From positions 4,092,001-4,156,000 of the forward strand of contig NZ_CP034661.1 in the NCBI RefSeq assembly GCF_003971235.1: a DNA stretch of 64,000 bases, in the 5' to 3' direction. The stretch comes from Chryseobacterium aureum (GTDB lineage: Bacteria; Bacteroidota; Bacteroidia; Flavobacteriales; Weeksellaceae). Under the pieces are notes generated by a model. The model did no database searches. It was not told the DNA's origin and was given only the letters and a program-made list of their open reading frames with translations. The position numbers and the translations under genes were made by a program. The first letter of the stretch is position 1, and the number at the start of each line of letters is the position of its first letter. This document shows positions 31,549-40,274 of this stretch, one piece after another.

Positions 31549-32928
31549 TTACAATCCGAACATTTTTGCAAACATATCCGGGAAAATTCCAAGGATGATG
31601 ATCAGTACTATAACCACTACTGCAATGATGTTGTAAGTAAGGGTTACTTTTTCTGATGATTTGAATGTTGATTCTTTAAAGAAGAACATGGCGATGATCA
31701 GTCTTAAATAGTAAGCGATAGACAGGGCAGAACCCAATACCGCTACCAGCACTAAGAAAGCTGCACCGTTCATAGCCTGGGAGAATAAAGCAAATTTCCC
31801 CATGAAACCAGCCGTTAACGGAACTCCAGCCATGGAAAGCATAGAGATTGTTGCAGCTGTTGCTAATAAAGGTTCAGTTTTCGCCAATCCTTTGAAGGCT
31901 CCGAAAGAAGTTTCTCTTTTTAATTTCTCTACCCAGATCAGACACATGAAAACACCTACAGTAGATAAAGAATAAGCAAATAAATAAAAGGCAAGGTTGT
32001 ACGTAGAAAGGCTTGTCATTCCGAAGAATACCAATCCGATATATCCTGCGTGGGATACTGAAGAGTAAGCCAGCATTCTTTTTGCATTCGTCTGAGCAAG
32101 ACCCATAACGTTTGCCAATAATAAAGTAATGATTAAGAACACTCCTAAAACATTAATCCATTCATGAGTAACCCCGGCAAAACCAAGCGTCATCAGTCTG
32201 AACAGGGCAAAAAATCCGGAGATCTTTACCACACTCGCCATAAAAGCTGTGATCAGTGAAGGAGAACCTGCATATACATCAGGGCTCCACATATGGAAAG
32301 GGGCTAAAGCTACTTTGAATGCCAATGCACAAAGAATCAGTAATACTCCTAAAATAAACATTACATTTCCGGAATTAGCTACTCCGAAATCATGAATCTT
32401 GTAAAGATCAAAACTTCCTGCACTTCCATAGATGAATGCTATACCAAACAGTAAAAAACCTGTTGCAAAGGCACCCATAAGGAAATATTTAATAGAAGCT
32501 TCGTTAGATCTCAGATCAGTTTTGTTAGCTCCCGCCATTACATATAATGGAATAGAAAGGATTTCAACACCTAAGAACATCGTCACTAAGTTCTGATATC
32601 CGAAAAGGATGATCCCTCCACATAATGCAAATAGCATCAATGCATATAATTCTGACTGGTGGCTTCTGTGGTTGCTGAACGCAAAACCTCCCAGGAAGAA
32701 TAATAATAAAGTTGTTACGATTGATATTTTAGTGAATAATGCGGTATTGCCACTGTACTCATACATATGCTTGTAATGGTCGAAGAACGAACATTCCGGC
32801 ATAAAACTTACATACAATGCAATGATTAATCCCAAAATCCCAATGTATCTTGCGAATTTTCCCTGTTCAAAAACTCCTGAAAATAACGCAATAACTGCCG
32901 TTAGGAAAACAATAATTAAAACACTCAT
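31549..32928 (-). CDS. nuoN: NADH-quinone oxidoreductase subunit N
   Basis: Proton-pumping antiporter-like membrane subunit of respiratory complex I. 459 residues with about 14 helices. LGVEILSIPLYVMAGA and FLMGAFATGFLLFGIAF are the conserved segments, and LALAPFHMWSPDVYAGSP-type sequence (VALAPFHMWSPDVYAGSP) marks the discontinuous helix with the key Lys. Last gene of the operon, followed by a strong terminator and preceded by heptad locus G. Confidence 0.97.
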   Translation of the reverse strand: MSVLIIVFLTAVIALFSGVFEQGKFARYIGILGLIIALYVSFMPECSFFDHYKHMYEYSGNTALFTKISIVTTLLLFFLGGFAFSNHRSHQSELYALMLFALCGGIILFGYQNLVTMFLGVEILSIPLYVMAGANKTDLRSNEASIKYFLMGAFATGFLLFGIAFIYGSAGSFDLYKIHDFGVANSGNVMFILGVLLILCALAFKVALAPFHMWSPDVYAGSPSLITAFMASVVKISGFFALFRLMTLGFAGVTHEWINVLGVFLIITLLLANVMGLAQTNAKRMLAYSSVSHAGYIGLVFFGMTSLSTYNLAFYLFAYSLSTVGVFMCLIWVEKLKRETSFGAFKGLAKTEPLLATAATISMLSMAGVPLTAGFMGKFALFSQAMNGAAFLVLVAVLGSALSIAYYLRLIIAMFFFKESTFKSSEKVTLTYNIIAVVVIVLIIILGIFPDMFAKMFGL

Positions 32929-32933
32929 AATAT

Positions 32934-33054
32934 AGATTTGAGATGTGAGATTTGAAGTTTAAAGTTTATGGTTCAGAGTTAAAAGTTTCTGGTTCAAAAA
33001 TTCCCGTCTCTTAGCTCTTCGTCTTTTATCTTTATTCTCTCTAATCTCTTATTT
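32934..33054. repeat. heptad-repeat locus G (nuoN/nuoM gap)
   Basis: Nine consecutive heptads at 32934-32996 (AGATTTG, AGATGTG, AGATTTG, AAGTTTA twice, TGGTTCA and so on), then seven heptads at 33006-33054 of opposite pyrimidine-rich character (GTCTCTT, AGCTCTT, CGTCTTT). The register of seven is kept without a break in each half. It makes up nearly the whole 151-base gap. Confidence 0.85.
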
Positions 33055-33079
33055 TTTTAATTTTTAAATCTTTAAATTC

Positions 33080-34573
33080 TTAATTAGCCATTGCTGTGTA
33101 GATAAACTTCACCGAACTACTCACCATGTCGATTACCGGTTGTGGGAAAATACCCAGTAAAATCACAAAAACCGCTAAACTTGCCAATACAGAAAATTCT
33201 ACTCCTGATAAATCTTTTGCTGTACTTAGAACCGCTGCATCTCCTTCTCCGAACATTGCTTTTCCGTAGAATCTCAATAAATACACCGCACAAAGAATTA
33301 CCGTAAGACCAGCAATTACTGCTGCTGTTCCGTTAAAATCATATACAGATTTCAACAAAATAAATTCTCCAATGAATCCATTGGTCAATGGAACTCCCAT
33401 TGAACCTAATATAATGATCAGGAATAACACTGCAAACTTAGGGGCCACTTTCGCTAAACCTCCCATTTGTCTGATGTCTCTTGATTTGAATCTCTTGTAT
33501 AAAATATCACAACAGTAGAATAATCCTACTACGTTGATACCGTGGGCAAAAGTCTGTACCAATGCTCCTTCAGCTCCTTCCACATTGAAAGTTCCTCTAA
33601 GCGTCACAACTGCAGAAGCGAAGATTCCCGCTACCATCAGTCCTACGTGAGAGAAAGATGAATAGGCAATGATTCTCTTCATATCTGTTTGAATAATAGC
33701 AATCAAAGCACCGTGAACAATTCCTACAATAGCAAGGATAATCACAATCTGTCCTGAAATTCCGGCAATCGGAAGGGGAGTGATAGGAAGTAAGTAACGC
33801 ATTACACCGTATACTGCCATCTTCAGCATGATCCCTGATAATAACATGGATCCCTGAGTAGGAGAGTAAGTATAGGTATCAGGCTGCCATGTATGGAAAG
33901 GGAATACCGGTAATTTCACTGCAAAAGCAAAGAAAATAAACCAGAATACCACTGTCTGCTGTACTTCGTTAAGCTGGGCATTGTATAAATCTGTTAAAGC
34001 GAATGATGCAGAGTGGTTGTACACATAGATCAATCCTGCTAACATAAATAATGATCCCACGAAAGTATATACGAAGAATTTCGTAGTGAATTCAAACCTT
34101 TTATTCTCCTGTCCCCAAAGTCCGGCAATGAACCAAATTGGAATCAAAGTTACTTCCCAGAAAATGTAGAATAACAATCCGTCTAAAGAAGTAAAGACTC
34201 CTACAAGACCAAATTGCATTAACAGAATCAGTCCGTAGAATGTATTTCTGTAGTTTACATTTTCATTGAAAGATGATAAAATGATAATTGGAGCCAGAAT
34301 ATTGGTCAATATTAAAAGAAGCATACTCATTCCGTCAACGCCGAAATGAAGAGAACTTTTAATAAATTGAGACCATGGATAAGTGATTTCGTACTGAAGC
34401 TTACTGTCTACAGTCGGTCCAAAATTGAAATCCGAAAGCATATAGAACGTAAGAAGCATCTGTACCAATGCAATTCCAAGCGCCAAATATTTGCTGGAAC
34501 TATTCTTCCAGGCAAAAACTAATCCCGAACCTACTAGAGGTAAAAGTAATAATGTTAATAACAAACAAGACAT
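33080..34573 (-). CDS. nuoM: NADH-quinone oxidoreductase subunit M
   Basis: Antiporter-like membrane subunit of complex I; 497 residues with 14 predicted helices. FYIFWEVTLIPIWFIAGLWG holds the conserved Glu, and VKLPVFPFHTWQPDTYTYSPTQGSMLLSG the family signature. Starts two bases after the nuoL stop. Confidence 0.97.
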   Translation of the reverse strand: MSCLLLTLLLLPLVGSGLVFAWKNSSSKYLALGIALVQMLLTFYMLSDFNFGPTVDSKLQYEITYPWSQFIKSSLHFGVDGMSMLLLILTNILAPIIILSSFNENVNYRNTFYGLILLMQFGLVGVFTSLDGLLFYIFWEVTLIPIWFIAGLWGQENKRFEFTTKFFVYTFVGSLFMLAGLIYVYNHSASFALTDLYNAQLNEVQQTVVFWFIFFAFAVKLPVFPFHTWQPDTYTYSPTQGSMLLSGIMLKMAVYGVMRYLLPITPLPIAGISGQIVIILAIVGIVHGALIAIIQTDMKRIIAYSSFSHVGLMVAGIFASAVVTLRGTFNVEGAEGALVQTFAHGINVVGLFYCCDILYKRFKSRDIRQMGGLAKVAPKFAVLFLIIILGSMGVPLTNGFIGEFILLKSVYDFNGTAAVIAGLTVILCAVYLLRFYGKAMFGEGDAAVLSTAKDLSGVEFSVLASLAVFVILLGIFPQPVIDMVSSSVKFIYTAMAN

Positions 34574-34575
34574 TA

Positions 34576-36489
34576 TTATTGTAATAAAAAGTTAACAATT
34601 AATATAATTCCCACCGCTAAAGACATGATAAGGATATATGTCTCTACATTTCCGTTCTGTACACGCTTCATAGCTTTTCCGCTGTCTTCAGCACCATCAC
34701 CTACAAAGTTTACAAAACGGTCTAAGATACCCTTATCAAACATTTTTCCTCCGCGTCCTAATCCTTCAACAGTTTTTACAATCAATGCGTTGTAAAGTTC
34801 GTCAACGTATAATTTCTTAGCAGAAAGCTTTTCCCATCCGGTATAGTTTTCTTCTGCAACAGCCATCTTTTTCTTACTTACATAAGTATTTCTAACGATG
34901 AACCATACAGAGAAGAACATAATTACTGTAGCTGCTAATAAGATCATTTCAGTATTAAAAGGTACTCCTGAAAGAGTAGCTTCCATCTGGCTGAAGCTTT
35001 GTTCCGTAAGAACAGGCTTTAACCATTCCATCAGTTTAGCGTAATGCCCGTGACCGATGAAGTGTGGCAGGTTGATAAAACCTCCGATTACAGAAAGGAT
35101 AGCCAATACGATCAATGGTAATGTCATATTAGACGGACTTTCATGTAAGTGGTGTTTCTGTTCTTCAGTACCTCTGAATTCACCGTGGAATGTAAGATAG
35201 TACAGTCTGAACATATAGGTTGCAGTGATTGCCGCTAAAACAAATAGGATTACCCAGTAGACAGGGTTTTTAGCGAAAGCTGCCACTAAAATTTCGTCTT
35301 TAGAGATCATCCCTGATAATAAAGGGAAACCTGAGATGGCTAAGGTTCCGATAAGGAATGTAGCGTGGGTAAGAGGAATATATTTTTTTAGACCTCCCAT
35401 GAAACGCATATCCTGTTCGTTGCTCATTGCGTGGATAACAGAACCTGCACCTAAGAATAATAATGCCTTAAAGAAAGCGTGTGTCATTACGTGGAACATT
35501 GCTGTAGTGTATGCTCCAAGACCTAAAGCGATGAACATAAACCCAAGCTGTGAAACAGTAGAGTATGCCAATACTTTTTTGATGTCGTTCTGACGAAGTG
35601 CATAGAATCCTGCCAAAGCAGCAGTCAAGAATCCGATGAATAAAATGACTCCCTGTACGGTAGGTGCCAAGGTAAATAAGAAGTTAGATCTTACTACCAA
35701 ATAGATACCCGCTGTTACCATCGTAGCCGCGTGGATTAACGCTGATACAGGAGTTGGTCCCGCCATTGCATCCGGTAACCATGTATATAGAGGAACCTGA
35801 GCAGATTTACCGGTAGCACCGATGAATAAACTCGCTGTGATAAAGATAATCACTGTTCCGTCTAGTTCAAATTTTGAAGCGTTTTCCGCTACAGACAGAT
35901 AATCTACAGCATTGGTCTGAGAAGCGATCATGAAGATACCGATCAATAACGCTAGATCACCAATTCTGTTCATGATGAAAGCTTTTCTTGCTGCTTTACC
36001 ATATTCTTCGTTGGTATACCAGAATCCGATTAACAGATAAGAACAAAGACCTACACCTTCCCATCCGATAAACAGGATAAGGTAGTTGCTTCCCATTACT
36101 AAAAGTAACATGGAGAAGATGAAAAGATTCAGGTAAGTAAAAAACTTATAAAATCCTTTATCATGACTCATATATCCGATAGAGTATAAGTGGATCAGTG
36201 AACCGATACCCGTAATGATCATCACCATCATTAAAGAAAGCTGATCAATCTGAAATCCAAAGTTAATTTGAACTCCATTGACTCTAAACCATTCAAAAGC
36301 TTTTACAATAACAGGCTGGCTTTCAGAACTGAAATTCATGAAAATACTTACAGCAATACAGAAAGATCCGAAAACCATTGCAGTAGCTAAAGATCCTACT
36401 ACTATTTTTGGAAGATTTTTTCCGAACAGCCCGTTAATAAGAAACCCTAAAAGTGGTAAAAGTACTATTGCATATACTAGATTCTCCAT
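34576..36489 (-). CDS. nuoL: NADH-quinone oxidoreductase subunit L
   Basis: Largest antiporter-like subunit of complex I, 637 residues with the long lateral helix at the C-terminus. FIGWEGVGLCSYLLIGFWYTNEE and SAQVPLYTWLPDAMAGPTPVSALIHAATMVTAG are diagnostic. Two bases lie between nuoK and this start. Confidence 0.97.
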   Translation of the reverse strand: MENLVYAIVLLPLLGFLINGLFGKNLPKIVVGSLATAMVFGSFCIAVSIFMNFSSESQPVIVKAFEWFRVNGVQINFGFQIDQLSLMMVMIITGIGSLIHLYSIGYMSHDKGFYKFFTYLNLFIFSMLLLVMGSNYLILFIGWEGVGLCSYLLIGFWYTNEEYGKAARKAFIMNRIGDLALLIGIFMIASQTNAVDYLSVAENASKFELDGTVIIFITASLFIGATGKSAQVPLYTWLPDAMAGPTPVSALIHAATMVTAGIYLVVRSNFLFTLAPTVQGVILFIGFLTAALAGFYALRQNDIKKVLAYSTVSQLGFMFIALGLGAYTTAMFHVMTHAFFKALLFLGAGSVIHAMSNEQDMRFMGGLKKYIPLTHATFLIGTLAISGFPLLSGMISKDEILVAAFAKNPVYWVILFVLAAITATYMFRLYYLTFHGEFRGTEEQKHHLHESPSNMTLPLIVLAILSVIGGFINLPHFIGHGHYAKLMEWLKPVLTEQSFSQMEATLSGVPFNTEMILLAATVIMFFSVWFIVRNTYVSKKKMAVAEENYTGWEKLSAKKLYVDELYNALIVKTVEGLGRGGKMFDKGILDRFVNFVGDGAEDSGKAMKRVQNGNVETYILIMSLAVGIILIVNFLLQ

Positions 36490-36491
36490 TC

Positions 36492-36821
36492 TTATCCTCT
36501 TAATTTATTAAATATACTCACATCTACAGAACGGGTGTTTCTATATAGCATCGCAATAATTGCTAAACCTACTGCTACTTCAGCAGCTGCCACCACCATA
36601 ATGAAGAAAACTAAAAGTTGTCCGTCGCCGTTGCCTTTATACGCTGAAAAAGCTGCCAATAAAAGGTTTACAGAATTCAGCATAAGCTCTACACAGCCCA
36701 GAATCACAATAGCATTTTTTCTAAGCAATACTCCCATTACTCCCAAACAGAACAATACTGATGAAAGAATGACGAAGTAGTCCAAAGGGATGCTTTGTAT
36801 AAATGTATTTACTTCTCCCAT
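36492..36821 (-). CDS. nuoK: NADH-quinone oxidoreductase subunit K
   Basis: 109-residue membrane subunit with three helices. LLRKNAIVILGCVELMLNSVNLLLAAF carries the conserved Glu residues of the proton path, and VAAAEVAVGLAIIAMLYRN the third helix. Small gaps on both sides. Confidence 0.96.
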   Translation of the reverse strand: MGEVNTFIQSIPLDYFVILSSVLFCLGVMGVLLRKNAIVILGCVELMLNSVNLLLAAFSAYKGNGDGQLLVFFIMVVAAAEVAVGLAIIAMLYRNTRSVDVSIFNKLRG

Positions 36822-36825
36822 AATT

Positions 36826-37323
36826 TTATAAATCTTTTTTACCGATTAATACCGCGCCTACAATACCTGCCAGAATTAGGATGGAAGCAAGCTCAAACGG
36901 TAAAACATATTCATTAAACAAAAGTCTACCCAGATTTTTTGTAAGACCTATCCCTCTGTCTACATTTTCAACCACGATGTGGTTTTCTCTTACTCCTCTG
37001 AAAACACCTAAAATACCTACTAAAAGAATACCTGCTGTAAAAACTCCAACAAATTTTAAAGTATTGTTCTTCTTACTTTCGTCTTCTTTATTAAGGTTAA
37101 GCATCATTAAGATGTAAAGGAAAAGTACCATAATGGCACCTGCGTACACTATAATCTGGATGATTGCAAGGAACTGTGCATTTAAAAGAATGTACATTCC
37201 GGCAATTGAAAACATCGTAACAATTAATGACAAAATAGCATAAAGAGGATTTTTTGCAAATACAAAATACACTGCACTTGCCACTGCTAAAAACGCCACC
37301 AAGAAAAATAAAAACTGATCCAT
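36826..37323 (-). CDS. nuoJ: NADH-quinone oxidoreductase subunit J
   Basis: 165-residue membrane subunit with five helices. FAKNPLYAILSLIVTMFSIAGMYILLNAQFLAIIQIIVYAGAIMVLFLYILMML-type sequence (the helix-3 pi-bulge segment) is conserved. Its start overlaps the nuoI stop by one base. Confidence 0.96.
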   Translation of the reverse strand: MDQFLFFLVAFLAVASAVYFVFAKNPLYAILSLIVTMFSIAGMYILLNAQFLAIIQIIVYAGAIMVLFLYILMMLNLNKEDESKKNNTLKFVGVFTAGILLVGILGVFRGVRENHIVVENVDRGIGLTKNLGRLLFNEYVLPFELASILILAGIVGAVLIGKKDL

Positions 37324-37880
37324 TATTTTACCGCATTTTTTTGTTTCTCGGATTGTCTTGTGGTGATATCAATCCTTTCATTTATTTTTTCAACTAATTT
37401 ATCTTTTCCATAGATGAAAGAACCTCTGTTGGTTTCTACATCCACCAATCTGTCTGTAAGATAGATGGCAGATTTAGGGCAAGCTTCTTCACACATACCG
37501 CAGAAAATACATCTTAGCATATTGATTTCATATACTGAGGCATATTTTTCTTCTCTGTAAAGACCTTTTTCCTCTTTAGTTCTTTCAGCAGCAGTCATTG
37601 TAATGGCTTCTGCCGGACAAGCTACCGCACAAAGCCCACAAGCTGTACATCTTTCTCTGCCTTCCTCGTCTCTTTTCAAAACGTGCTGGCCTCTCCAGAT
37701 GGTGGTTCTTGGCTTCTGTACTTCCGGATACGAATATACTGCGGGAGCACCCTTTATCACGGTTCTTACAGCATGCTTAAATGTAATCCCCATCCCTGTA
37801 AAGATGGCAGGAAGGTAGATTTTTTCAGCAAGGGTCATTTCTTTATTGGAAACAACTTTTGATCTGTTTGTAAGTTTCAT
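37323..37880 (-). CDS. nuoI: NADH-quinone oxidoreductase subunit I
   Basis: Carries two [4Fe-4S] clusters in CTACGLCAVACP and CIFCGMCEEACP, on the arm that passes electrons to the quinone site. 185 residues, with an N-terminal amphipathic stretch. It ends where nuoJ starts. Confidence 0.97.
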   Translation of the reverse strand: MKLTNRSKVVSNKEMTLAEKIYLPAIFTGMGITFKHAVRTVIKGAPAVYSYPEVQKPRTTIWRGQHVLKRDEEGRERCTACGLCAVACPAEAITMTAAERTKEEKGLYREEKYASVYEINMLRCIFCGMCEEACPKSAIYLTDRLVDVETNRGSFIYGKDKLVEKINERIDITTRQSEKQKNAVK

Positions 37881-37886
37881 TTAATT

Positions 37887-37964
37887 ATAGATATTAGATG
37901 TTAGACATTAGATTTTAGACTAATCTTGTCTGTTATCTTAATTATTTAATATTCAATATTCACA
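37887..37964. repeat. heptad-repeat locus H (nuoI/nuoH gap)
   Basis: Five heptads at 37887-37921 (ATAGATA, TTAGATG, TTAGACA, TTAGATT, TTAGACT) and a degenerate partner at 37944-37964 (ATTTAAT, ATTCAAT, ATTCACA). Confidence 0.8.
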
Positions 37965-37965
37965 C

Positions 37966-37998
37966 AAACCTAACAGGTTTTTAAAACCTGTTAGGTTT
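37966..37998. repeat. perfect 16-bp inverted repeat in the nuoI/nuoH gap
   Basis: AAACCTAACAGGTTTT pairs exactly with AAAACCTGTTAGGTTT with one base between. It lies directly after heptad locus H and 8 bases before the nuoH stop region. It has no T run and so is not a normal terminator; it resembles short palindromes scattered in flavobacterial intergenic DNA. Confidence 0.75.
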
Positions 37999-38005
37999 AG
38001 ATTAT

Positions 38006-39070
38006 TTAATTTGCAAATGCTAAAATTACAGCTCCTGTAATTAATAGGTTTACCAATGCCATCGGGATTAATGTTTTCCATCCCAAGTGCATTAACTGGT
38101 CGTATCTGAATCTTGGAAGTGTCCATCTGATCCACATAAAGATCAGAATTCCGATTACTGTTTTTGTAAGGAACGCCACAATACTTAGAATTCCTGCTGT
38201 GTTTTCTCCCCAGTTCTGCGTTACCCACTCAATACCCGGATAGTTGTATCCTCCGAAGAAAAGAACTACCATGAAAGCATTAGAAATAAACATGTTTACA
38301 TATTCTCCGAACATATATAATCCTAACTTCATGGAAGAGTATTCTGTGGAATATCCTGTTACCAATTCAGACTCACACTCAGGTAAATCGAACGGGTGTC
38401 TGTTGGTTTCTGCTAAAGCAGCTACAAAGAAAACAAGGAAAGCAATTGGCTGGTAGAAAATATTCCAGTTCATTCCGGAAACCCAAGGAATAACTCCCCA
38501 TAATTTTCCGGTAGTCTGACTTTCCGTAATTTGTTTCAGATCTAAACTTCCTGTCATCATGATGATAGAAAGAAGTGCTAATCCCATTGCCAATTCATAA
38601 GAAATCATCTGAGAAGAAGCACGGATAGCACCTAACAATGAATATTTATTGTTGGAAGCCCAACCTCCGATCATAATTCCGTAAACTCCGATGGATGCCA
38701 TACCGATGATGAAAAGTACACCAACGTCAATGTTGGCCACCTGAAGATCAAAGGAAGTACCTGCAATATTTAAACTTTTACCCCACGGAATCACCGCTCC
38801 TGTAATCAATGAAATAAACATTACCAAAGCTGGCCCTAATACGAAAAGAAATCTTTCTGCATTGGCAGGGGTGAAGTCTTCTTTAAAGAAAAACTTTCCA
38901 CCGTCAGCCAGGGGCTGCAGCAATCCGAAAGGTCCGGCTCTGTTAGGACCAATTCTATCCTGCATGATAGAGGCAACTTTTCTTTCTGCCCAGGTAGAGT
39001 AGGCTGCGATCGTTAGTGACAGCAGGAAAAGCGCTAGTACAAGTATAAGTTTAAATGTAAGTAAATCCAT
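38006..39070 (-). CDS. nuoH: NADH-quinone oxidoreductase subunit H
   Basis: Membrane subunit forming the quinone-binding chamber, 354 residues with eight or nine helices. ERKVASIMQDRIGPNRAGPFGLLQPLADGGKFFFKEDFTP-type segment (residues 29-68) and AALAETNRHPFDLPECESELVTGYSTEYS are the family hallmarks. Confidence 0.97.
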   Translation of the reverse strand: MDLLTFKLILVLALFLLSLTIAAYSTWAERKVASIMQDRIGPNRAGPFGLLQPLADGGKFFFKEDFTPANAERFLFVLGPALVMFISLITGAVIPWGKSLNIAGTSFDLQVANIDVGVLFIIGMASIGVYGIMIGGWASNNKYSLLGAIRASSQMISYELAMGLALLSIIMMTGSLDLKQITESQTTGKLWGVIPWVSGMNWNIFYQPIAFLVFFVAALAETNRHPFDLPECESELVTGYSTEYSSMKLGLYMFGEYVNMFISNAFMVVLFFGGYNYPGIEWVTQNWGENTAGILSIVAFLTKTVIGILIFMWIRWTLPRFRYDQLMHLGWKTLIPMALVNLLITGAVILAFAN

Positions 39071-39085
39071 TTTTTATTTTAAATG

Positions 39086-39236
39086 TTTGAAGATGGGAGC
39101 TGGAAGCTGGAAGTTTATCACATCGTGGCATCAACTCTTCATCACATTACCAATTTTTTTATATTTTTTTAAACAGTTAAAGTTAAAACTAAAATTTAGG
39201 TTTTTAATCTCCCAGCTTCCAGCTTCCAACTATCCT
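39086..39236. repeat. heptad-repeat locus I (nuoH/nuoG gap)
   Basis: Left arm 39086-39113 is four heptads (TTTGAAG, ATGGGAG, CTGGAAG, CTGGAAG); right arm 39209-39236 is four heptads (CTCCCAG, CTTCCAG, CTTCCAA, CTATCCT). The arms are complementary over about 18 bases (GCTGGAAGCTGGAAG core with one difference). The last heptad overlaps the nuoG stop codon by two bases. Spacer 95 bases, AT-rich. Confidence 0.85.
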
Positions 39237-40233
39237 ATTTTTCGTCTTTTTCACTGATTTCTTTAGCCATAGGATTGTCTAAAACTCTTAGCTCATCTTT
39301 AGGCTTTTCGTAGTGGTTCAATGAAATTACAGAATGTCTGTCGATATGTCTAGGACCTTCGATGTTCCAGTCTGATAATGATTTTCTCTCGAAACGGCAT
39401 GTATCACAGATGAATTCTTCTACTTCACCCCACTGGTCTTTTCTTGCAGTTACTCTTACAATTTCGTCTCCTTTAAACCATACAACAGCTTTTCCTGAAC
39501 ACTTGTCACATTTGCAAGAAGCGTTCATAGGTTTTGTAAACCAAACTCTGCTTGCAAAACGAGCGGTTCTGTCTGTCAAAGCTCCTACAGGGCAAACGTC
39601 AATAACGTTTCCGATGAAGTCATTATCTAAAGCCTTATTTAAATAGGTTGAAATTTCAGCGTGATCCCCTCTGAAAAGGATACCGTGTTCTCTTGTTTCT
39701 GTAAGCTGATTAGCGGTCAGCACGCATCTTGCGCAAAGAATACAACGGTTCATGTTCAATTTGATGTTCGGCCCAAGATCATCAGCTTCGTACGTATTTC
39801 TTTCGAATTCTGTTCTTGTATTTTCCACACCATGTTCATAGCCTAAATCCTGAAGATGACATTCTCCGGCCTGGTCACAGATAGGGCAGTCCAGCGGGTG
39901 ATTCACCAATAGAAATTCGGTCACCGCTTTTCTTCCTTCCTGTGCTTTCTCGGAAGTAAGGTTTTTTACTTCCATCCCGTCCATTACATTCGTTCTGCAA
40001 CTTGCCACTAATTTTGGCATAGGACGCGGATCTGCTTCAGATCCTTTAGAAACTTCTACAAGACAAGTTCTGCATCTCCCTCCACTGGTTTCCAGTTTGC
40101 TGTAGTAGCACATTGCAGGAGGTACAGATTTTCCACCGATTTGTCTTGCAGCTTCCAGAATGGAAGTACCAGGCATCACTTCGGTAGTCTGTCCGTCTAT
40201 AGTTATTTTGAATTTTTTAACTTCTTCGCTCAT
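39235..40233 (-). CDS. nuoG: short NuoG-like subunit of complex I
   Basis: 332 residues instead of 750-900. It keeps the N-terminal ferredoxin-like part (CYYSKLETSGGRCRTCLVEV for the [2Fe-2S] cluster, HPLDCPICDQAGECHLQD and CILCARCVLT with CPVGALT for [4Fe-4S] clusters). It also keeps the CKCDKCSG plus CDTC region, which would be the start of the molybdopterin-type module. The large catalytic-like molybdopterin fold is absent. This short form is normal for Flavobacteriia complex I as far as I know. It follows the inserted outer-membrane-type gene. Confidence 0.93.
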   Translation of the reverse strand: MSEEVKKFKITIDGQTTEVMPGTSILEAARQIGGKSVPPAMCYYSKLETSGGRCRTCLVEVSKGSEADPRPMPKLVASCRTNVMDGMEVKNLTSEKAQEGRKAVTEFLLVNHPLDCPICDQAGECHLQDLGYEHGVENTRTEFERNTYEADDLGPNIKLNMNRCILCARCVLTANQLTETREHGILFRGDHAEISTYLNKALDNDFIGNVIDVCPVGALTDRTARFASRVWFTKPMNASCKCDKCSGKAVVWFKGDEIVRVTARKDQWGEVEEFICDTCRFERKSLSDWNIEGPRHIDRHSVISLNHYEKPKDELRVLDNPMAKEISEKDEK

Positions 40234-40235
40234 AT

Positions 40236-40270
40236 TGTATGCTTTAAGCTTTATGCATTAAGCAATAGGC
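40236..40270. repeat. heptad-repeat locus J (nuoG/OMP gap)
   Basis: Five heptads of the form xxxxxGC: TGTATGC, TTTAAGC, TTTATGC, ATTAAGC, AATAGGC. It fills the 41-base gap between nuoG and the inserted gene. Confidence 0.8.
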
Positions 40271-40274
40271 TTTG

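Noticed and set aside
39235-40233. Frameshifted or truncated nuoG
   Set aside because: No leftover C-terminal frame exists downstream; the next DNA is a repeat locus and nuoH. The short form appears to be the natural one for this group.
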